Part shown: in pieces, positions 46,001 to 57,617 of the stretch
How the letters are laid out: each line of letters starts with the position of its first letter
Numbering within the stretch: position 1 is the first letter of the stretch
Assembly: GCA_029168955.1 (NCBI GenBank)
Contig: JAPDOI010000418.1
Location: forward strand, 124,001 to 188,000
Direction: 5' to 3'
Origin: Aplectana chamaeleonis
Lineage: Eukaryota; Nematoda; Chromadorea; Rhabditida; Cosmocercidae
Length of the DNA: 64,000 nucleotides
Position numbers and translations under genes: made by a program
The notes under the pieces: model-generated
Told to the model about the DNA's origin: nothing
What the model saw: the letters and a program-made list of their open reading frames with translations, nothing else
The model's database searches: none

Positions 46001-47149
46001 TGAGTATGCGATTTCTCCATCGACTTGTATATAAACTCGACGGTACATGGGATTTCTTAACATACGTGATGATTGATCTAGGCAGGCATGATGTCATTTC
46101 AGTCCAGGCCTATTGATTAATTGTTTGGCGATTCAATGCAGCCCTATGCAAGATTATTAATAGAACAAATCTCGAAGGACTTACAAGGCATAAAAAACCA
46201 TATGAACATCTATCTTCACAACATTTCATCAGTCCTTTGAGCAGAAAAAGCAGCACGCAATAGCTGCAACAGCCGCGATTGCGAAAGAATCGATAATTCT
46301 TCGAGCGTTTTGTGAAACCGTTTTTAACTGATTCCACCTGATCTGTCTCATCGACCTGGATTCATGCCAATTTCTGCCCCTATATGCTGATGTTCTCGAT
46401 GTCATATGCTGATTTGATTTTTTAAATGCTGTTTTTCTGTTTTTTTTTATTGTCTCGTTGCCACTTGGGCCTTGCTTCTGGATTATTTTTGTTGTTTGCA
46501 TACCCGAAACGGTGTATATAAATAAATAAGTAAATAAATGAATAAATTTCTCTGTTTCACATGAGTCTATCTCCACCTTGCTAACGGCACTGAAGACAAA
46601 AGCAATGCGCACTCAAGTATAAGTATGCCCCTGTATTTGAAAACGGCTCTTCAAAACCGAATCATTTAAAAAAAACGAAAAGCCTGGAGGTGAAGTCGAA
46701 CTTTCGCAACCCAAGCACTGTGAAAAGACCAATTCAAATTTCGGGGTTAGAGGTCAAGAAAAAGTTTTTTACCCAATCTTCGTCCGGGAGTAGGGAGGGG
46801 TGATTGGGAACGCAGAACGCAAATCTGAGAACCGATTATTGTCTTTCAACACATTACAGGCTACGGCAGCTCAATGGTATTTTGCCATATTGCAGGTTAC
46901 GGTAGCTTGATGGCTTTTTGCCTACGGGGCTCTACACTTTTTCTTTCATAATTTTTTCACCACTACTCGGGCCGCTAAATGGGTTACCCTGGATGGAATC
47001 GATTAGGAAAACACGTCTATATGTGTAGTTCTGGCAACCCGATCTAGTCATTCTCTTGAAAAAATTCTGCAACTGCGTTCGAAACCGCGTCATATGGATT
47101 CTTCGATCAGTTGCGTTAGATCGCCAGCAACCCCTCCAGTTCAGGACGA
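46001..47149. other. No gene recognised
   Basis: AT-rich flank of SCP-2 with a short AAATAAATAAG-type tract near 46520. No coding motif recognised. Confidence 0.35.
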
Positions 47150-47690
47150 TGAGCGCCGGAGTTGTAGTGTGCACTAGCTTCCCCATGTCTTCAAAGTGGC
47201 GTGCTCTTCTAGACAAATGAAAACAGAAAGAGGTATCTAAGTGGTTTCTCTCGTCTACGATGCTTCCGAGAGAAGACGATAAGCCGCGTCGCAATGAGCC
47301 TGTACTCTCAAGCCGTCTTTAGACTTTCATCATCGACCGTATCACTCCATGGAGCTCGACATTGCCAGTTCTCCCTCCAGGAAAAGATCGAATCGAATCG
47401 ACAGGCGAAAGGGCTTGAATGCAAAACATTAATGTAACGATACCAAATGTTGGAAACACAAAAAGCAGAGCACAAATCTCACATAGCATGAACAAATCAC
47501 ACACATCAAAAAATTCACCAATGGTGCATAGAGAATGGATGGCAGATTGTCCCCTCCATTGCCAAACAGTTAATAAATGTTGCATTTATGACTGGTTTTT
47601 TAACATGTACACTCCAATCGCATCGACGATGTCACATAGGTTGTGCAAACTTGGGAACGGCATTATCCTACACGACAGGGGGGGGGGGGG
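47150..47690. repeat. Distal segment of the SCP-2/SCP-3 duplication, copy 1
   Basis: It matches 56690-57185 in the same order: CAAATGAAAACAGAAAG, ACTCCATGGAGCTCGACATT, CACATAGCATGAACAAATCA and TTATCCTACACGA. This places the duplicated block at least 2 kb upstream of each SCP start. No coding sequence is recognised. Confidence 0.65.
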
Positions 47691-49707
47691 AGAAGAATCC
47701 GAATAGAAAACAGAAATCAAATGGGGTGGTATTCTCCCAACTCGTCGATTCACGCAACTGGATAATTCATGTCCAGACTCAGTTGCTGTGGAGCATTAAC
47801 AAATAGAATATAGTGGTTCGGATAGAAGCAGCGATCAAACCAAGACGTGAATCTTCTGAGTATGAGAATTTTTAGCATTTTCAGTCCACGCTAGGGCAAG
47901 CTAGGGGATGTTAGGTGAAGGCGGGGTAGTTGGAAAATACCACCCACGTTTGATGACGCTATCAATCAAAGTTATTCTTGAGAGTTTTTAGGGAGGCTTT
48001 TATATACAGAAGATGGTTGGACAGCTTCTCACTGATAACACCGAACAATGCTTATGAATCGATCTATTTTGGGACGACTCCAATGGTACGACTGGGTCGT
48101 GTATCTTCTTCGACTGGACCGGCCTGCATAAACTACAGAAGACTGGTATGGTTCGCGGTGGAATTTCTGGGATTAGGACGATGTCTACGTTAGCGAAAAG
48201 TCCATAGCATTATTACGGCTATTTGTTGATGATGAGCTAGAAATCATCTAGTTAAACTTCCTTCACTACAATCAAGAAGAAAGGTCTTCGACGTTTCAAT
48301 GGTTCTCAAACTTTGGAATCTTAAAGTGAAAATCCCATTCACACAAATTTTCCAACTCACGCGGTCTAGGACAAGAGTACCCCGTTAAAAAGAAATAAGA
48401 ATCCATAGGCCGAAGTCTAACTACACTACGCACTCCTTTAGCACCAGGGCCGCCTTTGCATACAATTTGCTGATGAGTAAAAACACTAACACCATGGAGT
48501 TCTCAAGCTTTAAGCGTTTTGCTAAATTAAAGCTGCTCAATAGTGAAGTGACTTGATGAGTGAGCCAATCTTGAAAGAAAGCATATTTCCTATTGATTTC
48601 AAGGAACATGTTTGTCTTGTATCTTCAGTATTTATATTGCTGTTTTGTACGATTGTCTAAAACATCCTAATAAATCAAATCAAATCAAATGTGTTGGATT
48701 GTGTGAAACGATCAATCAAAAAACCGACAAAGTGACCTCTTATATTGTAAAAATCTATTCTGGTAGGTTACCAGTCTTCGAATGAGTTAGATTAATGAAA
48801 TCAAGTACAATCAAGCGTATAGTACTTGTTAAACAGCCTTTTGTTCAATGCGAGCTTGAACAGTATACTATTGGGGTTTTCTAGGTTTCTGAACAATTTT
48901 TAGGTTTTTTTTAATTGATATAACCTGGAAAAAGGCTTTTCTTTCGGAATACCAACGCCACCTCACATACCAGCACGTCCACTCGTTCCCTCACTTTTAA
49001 TATTCCATTTTTCCAAGAGGTAGTTCTTAAAATATAGCTTACTACGTGCAGTTGGCGGAGAACGGTTTCTTCCTTCGGAATGTTTTGCCCGGGACGCAAC
49101 TCTGGCAAAATACGGGTACGAAACAATACGGCGTCGGCTGCGTGCTTCCAAAAATTATATCTGTATGTCACCATTATAACAAGCATAGCTGATTGACCGT
49201 GGAGAAGTGAAAAAACTGTCCTGAGCCTGAAGAGATTCAAGGGAGCGTATCTAACCAGGTCAGGAAGTTTGCAAAAAGAACAAAGGATCAATGGGAAGGT
49301 GAGATAGAAAAAACCAGACAATGGGCGTTAGTGGATAACTTCCTAAAAGTTTATGCCGGCCTTATCGACTTTCGATAGATACAGATGGCCAATAATATGT
49401 ATCATCTGGTTCCGAGCCAAAATTTTCTTTGTTCCCTCGCGCACTTGTGCGGAGCGAATGTAGAGACAGCTAGAAAGTGTGGGAAGAAGAGCACACAGCG
49501 TACGCGCGCGGACGCACGCGATGAACGGAAATGAATTTTACTCGGAAACAGAAGATATCTTATAGTTCGGGTAACCAGAAAAGAGATAGCTGCGGACACT
49601 TCAGCAGACTGCGCTGCGTCGTGTGCGCCCACGAGAAATGTGATCGATCGGCGCACGCGACAAGCGCGCGGCCTGCAGAGTGGTCCGCAGCTATCCCTTT
49701 CGCGGAT
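47691..49707. other. No gene recognised; one unassigned 136-codon frame
   Basis: A minus-strand frame at 48911-49321 is open for 136 codons but shows no family motif I recognise. The rest has no supported gene. A GGGGGGGGGG run lies at about 47680. Confidence 0.3.
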
Positions 49708-49987
49708 ACTGTGCTGATCTGGGCCTAATTCCGGTCCACAATTGCGTCTCGACACGCTTTGCGGCCGCACGCTCCCGAGTCAGAAGAGCTTCCAGCGCCG
49801 CAGCCGCCGATATGCTGACTCTAGATGGGTTTTGGAAACTGGAAACTAAGAAAAATCGGAGAAAATTGTATAAAAAGCCAGATCGAGTCGGCTTTGGCGC
49901 TGGAAACCCGCCTGGCTCGAACGCGTGCGGCCGCAAAGCGTGTCGAGACGCAATTGCGGACCGTAATTTGGCCCAGATAAGCACAGT
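49708..49987. mobile_element. MITE, CTGGGCC-AATTCCGGTCC family, copy 3
   Basis: The ends ACTGTGCTGATCTGGGCC and GGCCCAGATAAGCACAGT are near-perfect inverted termini. GCAATTGCG and GTCTCGACACGC follow on both arms. Non-coding. Confidence 0.75.
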
Positions 49988-50545
49988 ACACAGACCATAC
50001 CTCGCTTTATGCAGGAGGAACTGTAGTGAGCCTGAAAAACCATTACTGATTCGATGACACGCAATCGGGTGTCGTCTGCAATGCTGGCATTCCAGGAAGG
50101 GATGCCGTCTCTGATTCACCGATTTCGTAATCTGCGGGACACTCGACACATGTGGCCCAAGGAGCAGCCTATAGGCCCTGAACCTTGCAATCGCAACCGA
50201 AAAACACCGCAAGTTCAATTTTCGAGTACTGCTATGGTGTCAGTACTATTAAAAGAGGGGAGATGGAGCTCTTAGTCGAGTCATTGAAAGATTACCTGCA
50301 ACAAGGCCTCTGTTATACCGGAGATCCTTGACTGATATAAACCTATTCGAGCTCCATAACTCTTACGTTGGCTGAGCCATGATTCTCTACAATTGGCTTT
50401 TCTAGGAAATAACTGAAACCATCCTGTACCTGACGCAAACTTTAAGCGAACATTTCATTAAAAAAGCAACTATCAATTGAGTTAAAGTACGTTAGGTATA
50501 ATGCAATCAGACACAGCTGCATACAATGACAAAGCAATAATCGCC

Positions 50546-53500
50546 TTAAACAGTAGTGGAGGTTGTTGTTCCTTCAACAACGCAGAGACTATCGTCGCAC
50601 TTCGCCTGTCCTTTAGTGCACCCACTTGTAGTTGTACACGCTTCGGTTGAACCTTCGTAAACCTTTTGATTGACCTTCACGTCTCTGAAAAATGTTACCT
50701 TACCGAGTTAATTGACTCAGAAGAGCACTCAAGAAATAGATAAGAACTTACGGCAATCCAAACACACACGCTCCCGATGAGAGCGTTGGCTTGTCGGGAA
50801 TGTGACCACATATTTCCTGATAACATCCAACGGTTCTTGTTTGTCCGTTGATCATCTACAAAGAAAAAGGTAATAGATAACCTCTTGTATTCCCGGAGCA
50901 CCACTCAAAAAAAAACGGATTGACTCCCACACAAAATGGAGGGTTGTACACATACCATTGAGTTTCAGGATGCAATCTCAACATGTTTTAGACAGGCAGC
51001 ATGTTTCTAGCGATCAGCTACAGTTCACCACAATGTTGTAAGGACATGGTGCGGTTGCGGTCACACACCAAAACTACGCTGGAAGACGTAGATTGCATTA
51101 TCGATCGACAACGCAGTTGATTTTCTAGGTAAGTTACAATTTTCCTTTTTTTATTGTTTGTTCCGACATTATTTTTGTTTCTAACTGTTTAAATATTGCA
51201 AATAGGGGCTATTCTTAGTGCGTGAGGGAAATTAGCCGTTCCTTCAGGCTTCGAAGCGTTTTTTTTTGAAAGCCCTGTTTTAAAATCGAGCGAACTTCAA
51301 ATCCCTCTCACACACTAAGAAAAGCCCCTATTCGTAATGTTATGAGTCAGAAACAAAAATAATGCCGAGGAAAACAAGAAAAACAGTTACTTATCCAGAA
51401 AATCAGCGGTGTTGTCGATCGGTGATGAAATCTAGCGTCTTCCACCGTAGTTTTAGTGTGTGACCGCAACCGCACCATGTCCTTTTAAGATTGCGGTAAG
51501 CTGTACAATGACAGTAACAGTGTGTAGTGGAGTCCACCAAGAGTGTCTTATTTACTTATCAATGAGAAGCGGTCGATTGGAGATCAATGAACATGAAACT
51601 CGTTGCAGCACAACCGCTCTCGTTCAATCAGTATCGAGCGCGGAGGTATGGGATTCATGCACGTTGATCCCCAGCCGACTTCTTCTTATTGATAAGTAAA
51701 TGAGACACTCTTGGTGGACTCCACTATATATCAAGCATATCGATTGTCGATCGATATGAATGGTGGACATTGTGCCGCGTCGCCCACGTCGTTGGGAGTG
51801 TGATCGCGCTCCCAGAGGAGCTAATGTGCGTCCATATTTCTTAATTAACACCTATGTTTAGAAATGAGGAAGAAAAAAATTCATGCGTTGATCTTGTAAC
51901 GTCGGCGTGGACCCGAAAGAGACTTCGCGTTCACTGTTGAAGGTTGGCGCATAAGTGCACCGATTTCGCACCAACCTTCAACAGTGAACGCGAAGTCTCT
52001 TTCGGATCCACGCCGACGTTATAGACTGAAGCTCACGATTTGCCAGCCAGACCATTAACTTCGCGTTGAAAGCGCCTTGAATCCTTGGATCTGTAATTTC
52101 AAGTTTGCGTGTGTCGTTTTCGCGATTTCCTGCACATTCTACGGATTCTTGGCAACTTTTCCGATATTGATCTTCAAATTCCACTCCTTCCTGGATGAGA
52201 AAATTCAATCGAAGGTCGGATCAATCCGATAATTACACACTTCTTTTTCCATCCTCATACACTGGAGGGGCTAGCGCAGCGTCACTGCCCTGAAGTTCCC
52301 CCCCCGTCACTGCCCCGGAGCACTGATGTCACGGCCCCGGAACAGTGACGTCACGGCCCCGAAGCAGTGACGTCACCCCCCCCCGTAAAGCGTCGCCGCT
52401 CTCCTCCAAAAATATCCCTTCCTGCCAGGGACTTGAAGTCCCCGTCCGGGGCCGGCCCTTTTGGGCCGAATGCGGCTCTCTATGAGGTGAGGCGCCTTTT
52501 ATACCGGTTGAGCACGTGATAGGTCACAGAAGAAATCACGTCAAATCGGGACAAAACTTGTAGGTCGTTAACACTGGTCTAAGGACAGGAACGAAACCAA
52601 TGTAAACTTGTTGCTCTCAACTTATAGATACCCTGGTTGATATTATAACAAGATCGACTAACTAAATTTTGAAAAAAATTTTAATTTACTTATTGACGTG
52701 AATGACGATGCGTGCGTTTGGCCTAAAATGCCTTCTCTGGCCTCTATTGTCGTACACTACCATCTACGTCTTCTTCCCATCTTTTCCCTCTCTTCCTCTC
52801 GGGGGGGGGGTGCAAGCGGCCAAGGAGAGCGGGGGCCTCCCCTGAAGCCCCCCTCGGGGGAGGCCTGCGCTGTCGTTCCCCCAAGTCGAAAACGGGCTCT
52901 ATTGTCCGGCGCTTGCCCCCCCCCCGCAGAGTCTGATTCGATGATTAAAATTCCGCTCATCCATGATCTACAACCCCGCCCATTTCTATTTCAGGGGTGA
53001 GTTTTTACCATATCCTGGAAGCTCTGGTAAACTACACAGCAGCCACGTTGACAGATTCGCGAAAAAGTTTCTGAAATCTGCTTTTCCGAACATCCTTCTC
53101 TTCGTTTTCAGGCCCCATTCAGCAAATTGACGCATGAGAGCGCTCATCGCTACGGTTCGCTGTGTTGATCGTGATCTGCCGATCGAAACGCGTTCAACTT
53201 TCTTTCAGCTCATTTTCCGATATGTGCAAAAAAGGCATTCATAACGTAATTATATGGTATATATCATCAAATTCCACGCATTTGTACTATATCCTTTATT
53301 GATCAATTAATTTCGTTTCTCATTTGGCGAACGGACGTGTAACAGATGATCGACCCAAAGGACAACTCGCAAACCCAGAAAGATGTTTTTACCCGTAAAA
53401 ACGCCATTTTGGTTGGATTCCAAGACCGCAGGCTTCGTGAACGACCTAAATCAAGGCCCAGCTGAATGACATGTTTTCAGCGCTTTAAGTTCCCTTGGTA

Positions 53501-55518
53501 GACCTGAAGGCAAATGCGGAAAGAGGGCGAGCGAATTGACGCGGAACCATTCACCGATGCTCAGAAACCCATATCTTTCTAGCGTGGCTTTCTAGTAAGG
53601 CTAATTGAATGAATTCAGCCAAAAATTGTACTTCGATGGCCCCTCCTAGTCAGTCAGTAATCCCATCTAATCCAAGGCGGTCGACATGCAAGTGAAACCT
53701 GCAGAACGTGGAAATCCCGAAAAGCGACAGATCGACATAGAATCCAAGTTTCTCGTTCCAGCCAAGTCTGAGACTTCAACCGAGATACCGCCTACCCTCC
53801 GTAGTATGCCGTACTCCGAGAAAAATCGATTATTTGTGTTGGAGGCATCGTTCACGATGATCATTCTCGGTGACCTTTCACAGCAAAGTAATTGGCAATA
53901 AGGATCCTGGGAATCTAGTGTCGAAAGAACGCTAGGAAACGAGTCAGGAGAGGCAAAATAAAGGTTGCAAACAAACTCACCGAAACCCCTCATGCTTCCT
54001 TTCCGCCTCCTCGATGTGAACAGATGAGCACTCAGATAATAGGGATTACTTATGTCATGGAATAGTGATATGTGAACTAATCGCTCGGTTGTATTGATTG
54101 ATATCATCCCTCAAAGCGCTTAATTCCTCCACGCTCAGAAATCGACGCAAGCAAAGGAGGGTCTATTTTAGCCCAAGAACGCGGCTTTCGCTTTCATTCT
54201 CAGCATGCCCTGCTATATAGGGGACCAGACCTTCCGCAAACCGTGGAGATCTCGGGAGTGCAATCTATACTGAACACTGCCTTTAAGCAGTAGAATAAAC
54301 ATCAATGAAGGAGAAGTGAAGCAAATCTATATTATCATTCCGGAAACCGAGAAGCTCTGAAAATGTATAATCCCGAAAGACCTTTAAACGTTTAAGAACT
54401 CTTGTTTGTTTTTTTTTTGTTTCAGAACACGGTTTTCTGAAATATCCAGGTATGTGCGAAACCAGCTCAAGTTAGAACCAGATTGATCGTGAATGCAGTC
54501 TACGAACCACTCACGTTTGCAAAGCCCAAGACTTTGTCTAGTTCCGCCTTATTTTTGATAGTGTTGTCCTTTGGCCAATCAATTGCTGTGGCTTGTTTTT
54601 CCCAATAAATTAGCAAATTTCGGAGAGGGTGAAGAAACAAGTCGGTTACCGGCTTATTACTCCCTCTACTGTATCTGAAATTTTGAGCGATTGGTTGATA
54701 AGAATGTGTGGAATCGCTGCTTTCTTCCAAAGCTGCATACCCTGCGATGTTGAGTCCATATTCAGTCGGTGGCGTTTGTACAACCCTAGCGCAACCTTGA
54801 ACAGCATCTCTTGCCTTTTCCTCCAGCTCAAGACTCCATTTCTGCAACAGCAAATTCTTACTGCCGACATTTTCATGGCCACGTTGGATTAGCTTGGAAC
54901 GGTTGCAGCCATCGATTGCCTACCCTGACCCCTTGATGCTTCTGACATATCATTTTTGAGAGGACAGTCGAACATAAGACATGGTTGACAGACGGTTCAC
55001 ATATTTTATGAGGATGTATCTGGAGGTTCATGTAATGAAGCGTTCTCGTGCCTGCATAGCATCTGAAGTCACGTACCAGTTTATACATCTCATTGCTCTT
55101 CGAAAGATACTTGGCTGTGCCATTGGCGAACGGTTTAGTCTTCATCTGACCCGTCGCAACTTTTTTACGGAGGTTGTTGTGAAAGGCAAGAAATTCATCT
55201 CTCATTGCAGGAGTGATGTTTTCTCCCGGGCAGATGGAGGCCAAGTTGCAAATACGAAGTACCTAAAAAATTCAATTTTGATGTAGGGGAGAGATCATTG
55301 TATAGGCGTGAGAAAACGAAACAGGTAGAGATTCAACCCGTCTTCATCTCTTCATATGCCATTGGCAAAGGTATGTACCCTCACGCTAGCGGAAGCAGCA
55401 ATTGGCCGATGAAGAAATGGCTCAAAAAGAGTCCCTTCCAGAACCCTATTCATGACTTCTGATAAGCAGAACTTACCGCTAGTAACAATAGCCATCCTAG
55501 AACATGGAAGGTCCACAT
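50546..55518 (-). CDS. SCP-3: secreted SCP/TAPS (CAP-domain) protein, five exons
   Basis: The minus-strand exons are 55477-55518, 55077-55262, 54515-54841, 50752-50855 and 50546-50684. They sum to 798 nt, or 265 aa plus stop, with all phases matching. Exon 1 is a signal peptide (MWTFHVLGWLLLLA). Exon 2 holds CPGENITPAMRDEFL and FHNN (His 42, Asn 43). Exon 3 holds KARDAVQGCARV, YGLNIAGY, WEKQATAIDW and LDKVLGFAN. Exon 4 holds MINGQTRTVGCYQEICG. Exon 5 is Cys-rich (ACTTTSGCTKGQAKC, DDSLCVVE) and ends TTTSTTV-stop. GFAN-MI-GQT-VGC sits where classic members have HFTQ-MAW-TT-GC, so the second metal-site His is lost. Exon borders are the same as in SCP-2, but the tail is not expanded. Intron 3 (3.7 kb) is full of small elements. 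Secretion and CAP family are well supported; function is unknown. Confidence 0.88.
51019..51506. mobile_element. Inverted-repeat element, short relative of 13521-14569
   Basis: Both arms carry the sequence GGACATGGTGCGGTTGCGGT and its inverse, with ends TACAGTTCACC and GCGGTAAGCTGTA. The centre (GGCTATTCTTAGTGCGTGAG) matches the long copy without its CGGCTATTT expansion. It is in SCP-3 intron 3. Confidence 0.75.
51525..51726. mobile_element. ~200-bp inverted-repeat element
   Basis: TAGTGGAGTCCACCAAGAGT and ACTCTTGGTGGACTCCACTA are perfect inverted ends. ACTTATCAATGAGAAG and CTTCTTCTTATTGATAAGT continue the arms. Confidence 0.7.
51897..52022. repeat. Long near-perfect hairpin
   Basis: Arms of about 53 bp (51897-51949 and 51969-52022) include GTCGGCGTGGACCCGAAAGA and ACTTCGCGTTCACTGTTGAA and their inverses, with about three mismatches and a ~20-nt loop. 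It could be a MITE or give rise to a small-RNA hairpin if transcribed with SCP-3 intron 3. Confidence 0.7.
52300..52385. repeat. Short array with GTGACGTCAC motifs and C runs
   Basis: GTCACGGCCCCGGAACAGTG, ACGTCACGGCCCCGAAGCAG and TGACGTCACCCCCCCCCG are three tandem variants of a ~29-bp unit. TGACGTCA, the same palindrome as in the 3.3-7.3 kb satellite, occurs in two of them. Confidence 0.65.
52800..52928. repeat. GC-rich imperfect palindrome with G10 and C10 runs
   Basis: CTCTCGGGGGGGGGGTGCAA and GCTTGCCCCCCCCCCGCAGAG (split at 20) face each other around GGCCTCCCC / GGGGGAGGCC. It could fold as a hairpin or G-quadruplex. Intronic in SCP-3. Confidence 0.55.
53843..54282. mobile_element. TTAA-type element, copy in SCP-3 intron 3
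   Basis: The left end is AGGCATCGTTCACGATGATC; the right end GAACACTGCCT is followed by TTAA (54283-54286). The interior (GGATCCTGGGAATCTAGTGT, GACCAGACCTTCCGCAAACC) matches 60301-60746 colinearly. Confidence 0.65.
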
Positions 55519-55552
55519 GATGGTTTGTTGGTAATGTATCGTGGCACTGTTT

Positions 55553-55559
55553 CTATATA
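55553..55559 (-). promoter_or_regulatory. TATA-like box of SCP-3
   Basis: TATATAG on the minus strand about 35 nt before the ATG, in CCAGTATATAGAAACAGTG. The flanking sequence is conserved in SCP-2. Confidence 0.5.
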
Positions 55560-55997
55560 CTGGTGCTCTAGTGACGAGTCAGCATTCACTGTACGCTTGA
55601 CGACCAACGCCACACCCAGCCAGGGATTCCGCTTGTCAGAGTGGTTAGTAACACGTATCGGCGGCTAGAACTGTTGCGCTACCACTGCTGACCAAATTTT
55701 CGATCCACGGCCCTTACCAACATCAGGACTCTAGGCTGCGTGTAATCGTGCTGCCGACACCTACGCCACTGGGGACCACTAGTGCTTTAGTTACTCTCTG
55801 TTCCAGACAATGTTGCCACAATGTTTTACAAGTCTACAAAGCCTACGCGGTATATATTCGATAGTTTATCGACAATATGCGTTACAGAGAAGAAGAACAA
55901 CCAATCAGAAAAGGAGTTCAAGGAACAAAATTACTAGTCGATCACCTTTATGACACTTCGTCGATGCTACCGACATTCGAGCAGAAAACCTAGCGCG

Positions 55998-56134
55998 TAA
56001 GGGGCTGATCAGAGTGCCATAAGGGCGCGGCGCGGCCCGATGGTGGGCTGCCTTATTGATAGATCGCGGCGATCTATCAATACAGTTCACCATCACTCCG
56101 CGCCGCGCCCTTATGGCACTCTGCTCAGCCCCTA
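55998..56134. mobile_element. Foldback element with GC-rich arms
   Basis: TAAGGGGCTGATCAGAGTGC and GCACTCTGCTCAGCCCCTAA (55998 and 56134 ends) are inverted; GCCATAAGGGCGCGGCG continues the arm. The centre is a second small palindrome (GATAGATCGCGGCGATCTATC). Confidence 0.7.
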
Positions 56135-56252
56135 AAAGCTGCTGTTCGGCATTCTCAAAAAAAGTCGATAATTTCACCGTTCGACATGAGTCTCTCTCCG
56201 AATTGCTCACTGTATTTGAGCCAAAGGTACTGCTCATTCAGGTAAAAGTAAG

Positions 56253-56394
56253 ATCGATCACTGGTCGAGAGATCGCCGCGTCGAACACACTTGGCACGCA
56301 CGCAAGCGAGGAGGTAATGATAGTAACATTACCTACCTCCTCGCTTGCGTGCGTGCCACACGTGTTCGACGCGGCGATCTCTCGACCAGTGATC
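56253..56394. repeat. Long near-perfect hairpin
   Basis: CGATCACTGGTCGAGAGATC and GATCTCTCGACCAGTGATCG begin and end ~65-bp arms with about three mismatches; GCACGCACGCAAGCGAGGAG lies near the tip. Likely a MITE; a small-RNA precursor is possible. Confidence 0.7.
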
Positions 56395-56689
56395 GACGAT
56401 ACATATGTCCGTGCGTTCAAAAACTGCTACTGAGCACTGAACCGTTTACAAAGGGCGAAATTCTTACTGGTGCCGCCGAGCTCTCGAAAACACTTACAAT
56501 ACGTGTACAATACCGACTTTGCACTAATTATTCTTTGCTCGACGCCGCGATCCGAGCGCTTGCGTGGTTTAGAGCTTGTTCCTATAATGGTGACGCAGAA
56601 ATCACCTTTCCATTGAGTTCCAAGGAGCACTGACCCTCTTATGTTTTTGACATGGTGTGCTTTCAACCCCAACCTCTTTAAGTAAAGTA

Positions 56690-57185
56690 AATTGAGCTCC
56701 GCTGAACAAATGAAAATAGAATGTGCTACGTGGTCTCAATTGCGCACGATGCCTCTAGGAGAAGTCGATTAGGCGCTTCGCAACAGCACGCATTGAGAGG
56801 GACTCTACGTCTGTACCTCTGGGCCATATTCTGTGCGTTTCTCAACAACACTATCTCTCCATGGAGCTCGACTGCGCCAGTTGTTTTTATCCAGAAAAGG
56901 ATCGAATGTAAATGGCAGACGAGATGGTTTCTATGTAAAACATGGATATAACGTAGCCAATTGCTGATAGCACAAAGGGTAGAGCACAAACCCCACATAT
57001 AGTGAACAAATCACACCATGAAAACCTCACTGGCTGTGAATGGATAACGGAGGGCATATTGTTCTCCCCAGTGCCAAAAAGGTAATAATTGTTGCAATCA
57101 TGGCTCGTCCCCTATGTACATTCGAAGGGCGTCGAGACTATCACGGGGCTTTGCAGAGTCGGGGCCGTTATTATCCTACACGAGG
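56690..57185. repeat. Distal segment of the SCP-2/SCP-3 duplication, copy 2
   Basis: Aligns with 47150-47690 (shared CTCCATGGAGCTCGAC, ATAGTGAACAAATCACA and TTATCCTACACGA) upstream of SCP-3. Confidence 0.65.
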
Positions 57186-57617
57186 GGTTGACGCACCCCT
57201 GATTCGATACAGAAATGAAATGGTTGGTAAAATCGAACAATTGTAGATTGCTAATTTCACCCCAAAAGAAACTGTTTCTGTGTTTTTTTGTATTGAAGGT
57301 ACTAAACTTACCGAAAAGAGGACTTTACTAAGGTATACTCGGAAATCGTAATTCATCGTGAACACTGCATTTAATTTGCGCCGGCGTCTGTCTGATTGTA
57401 AAGGCGATTGCACCAAGAACATGGATCTAGAGCGAATCACATGAACACTTGCGGAGAGGGATTAGGGTTTTCGACTAGCATTTAGCATTTGCGCAGAGCT
57501 AGGGACGACGACGACAAACACAACTTTTAGTCGTCTTGTGCTCACCGAATCTTGAAATCGCTCCAGCTTCTTCATTGGCAGGGGCCGTGTCCGAGTAAAC
57601 GTCTATGAGTGATAGTA

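Noticed and set aside
48911..49321. 136-codon minus-strand frame as a gene
   Set aside because: No family motif, no splice context and no homologue elsewhere in the window; left as unassigned.
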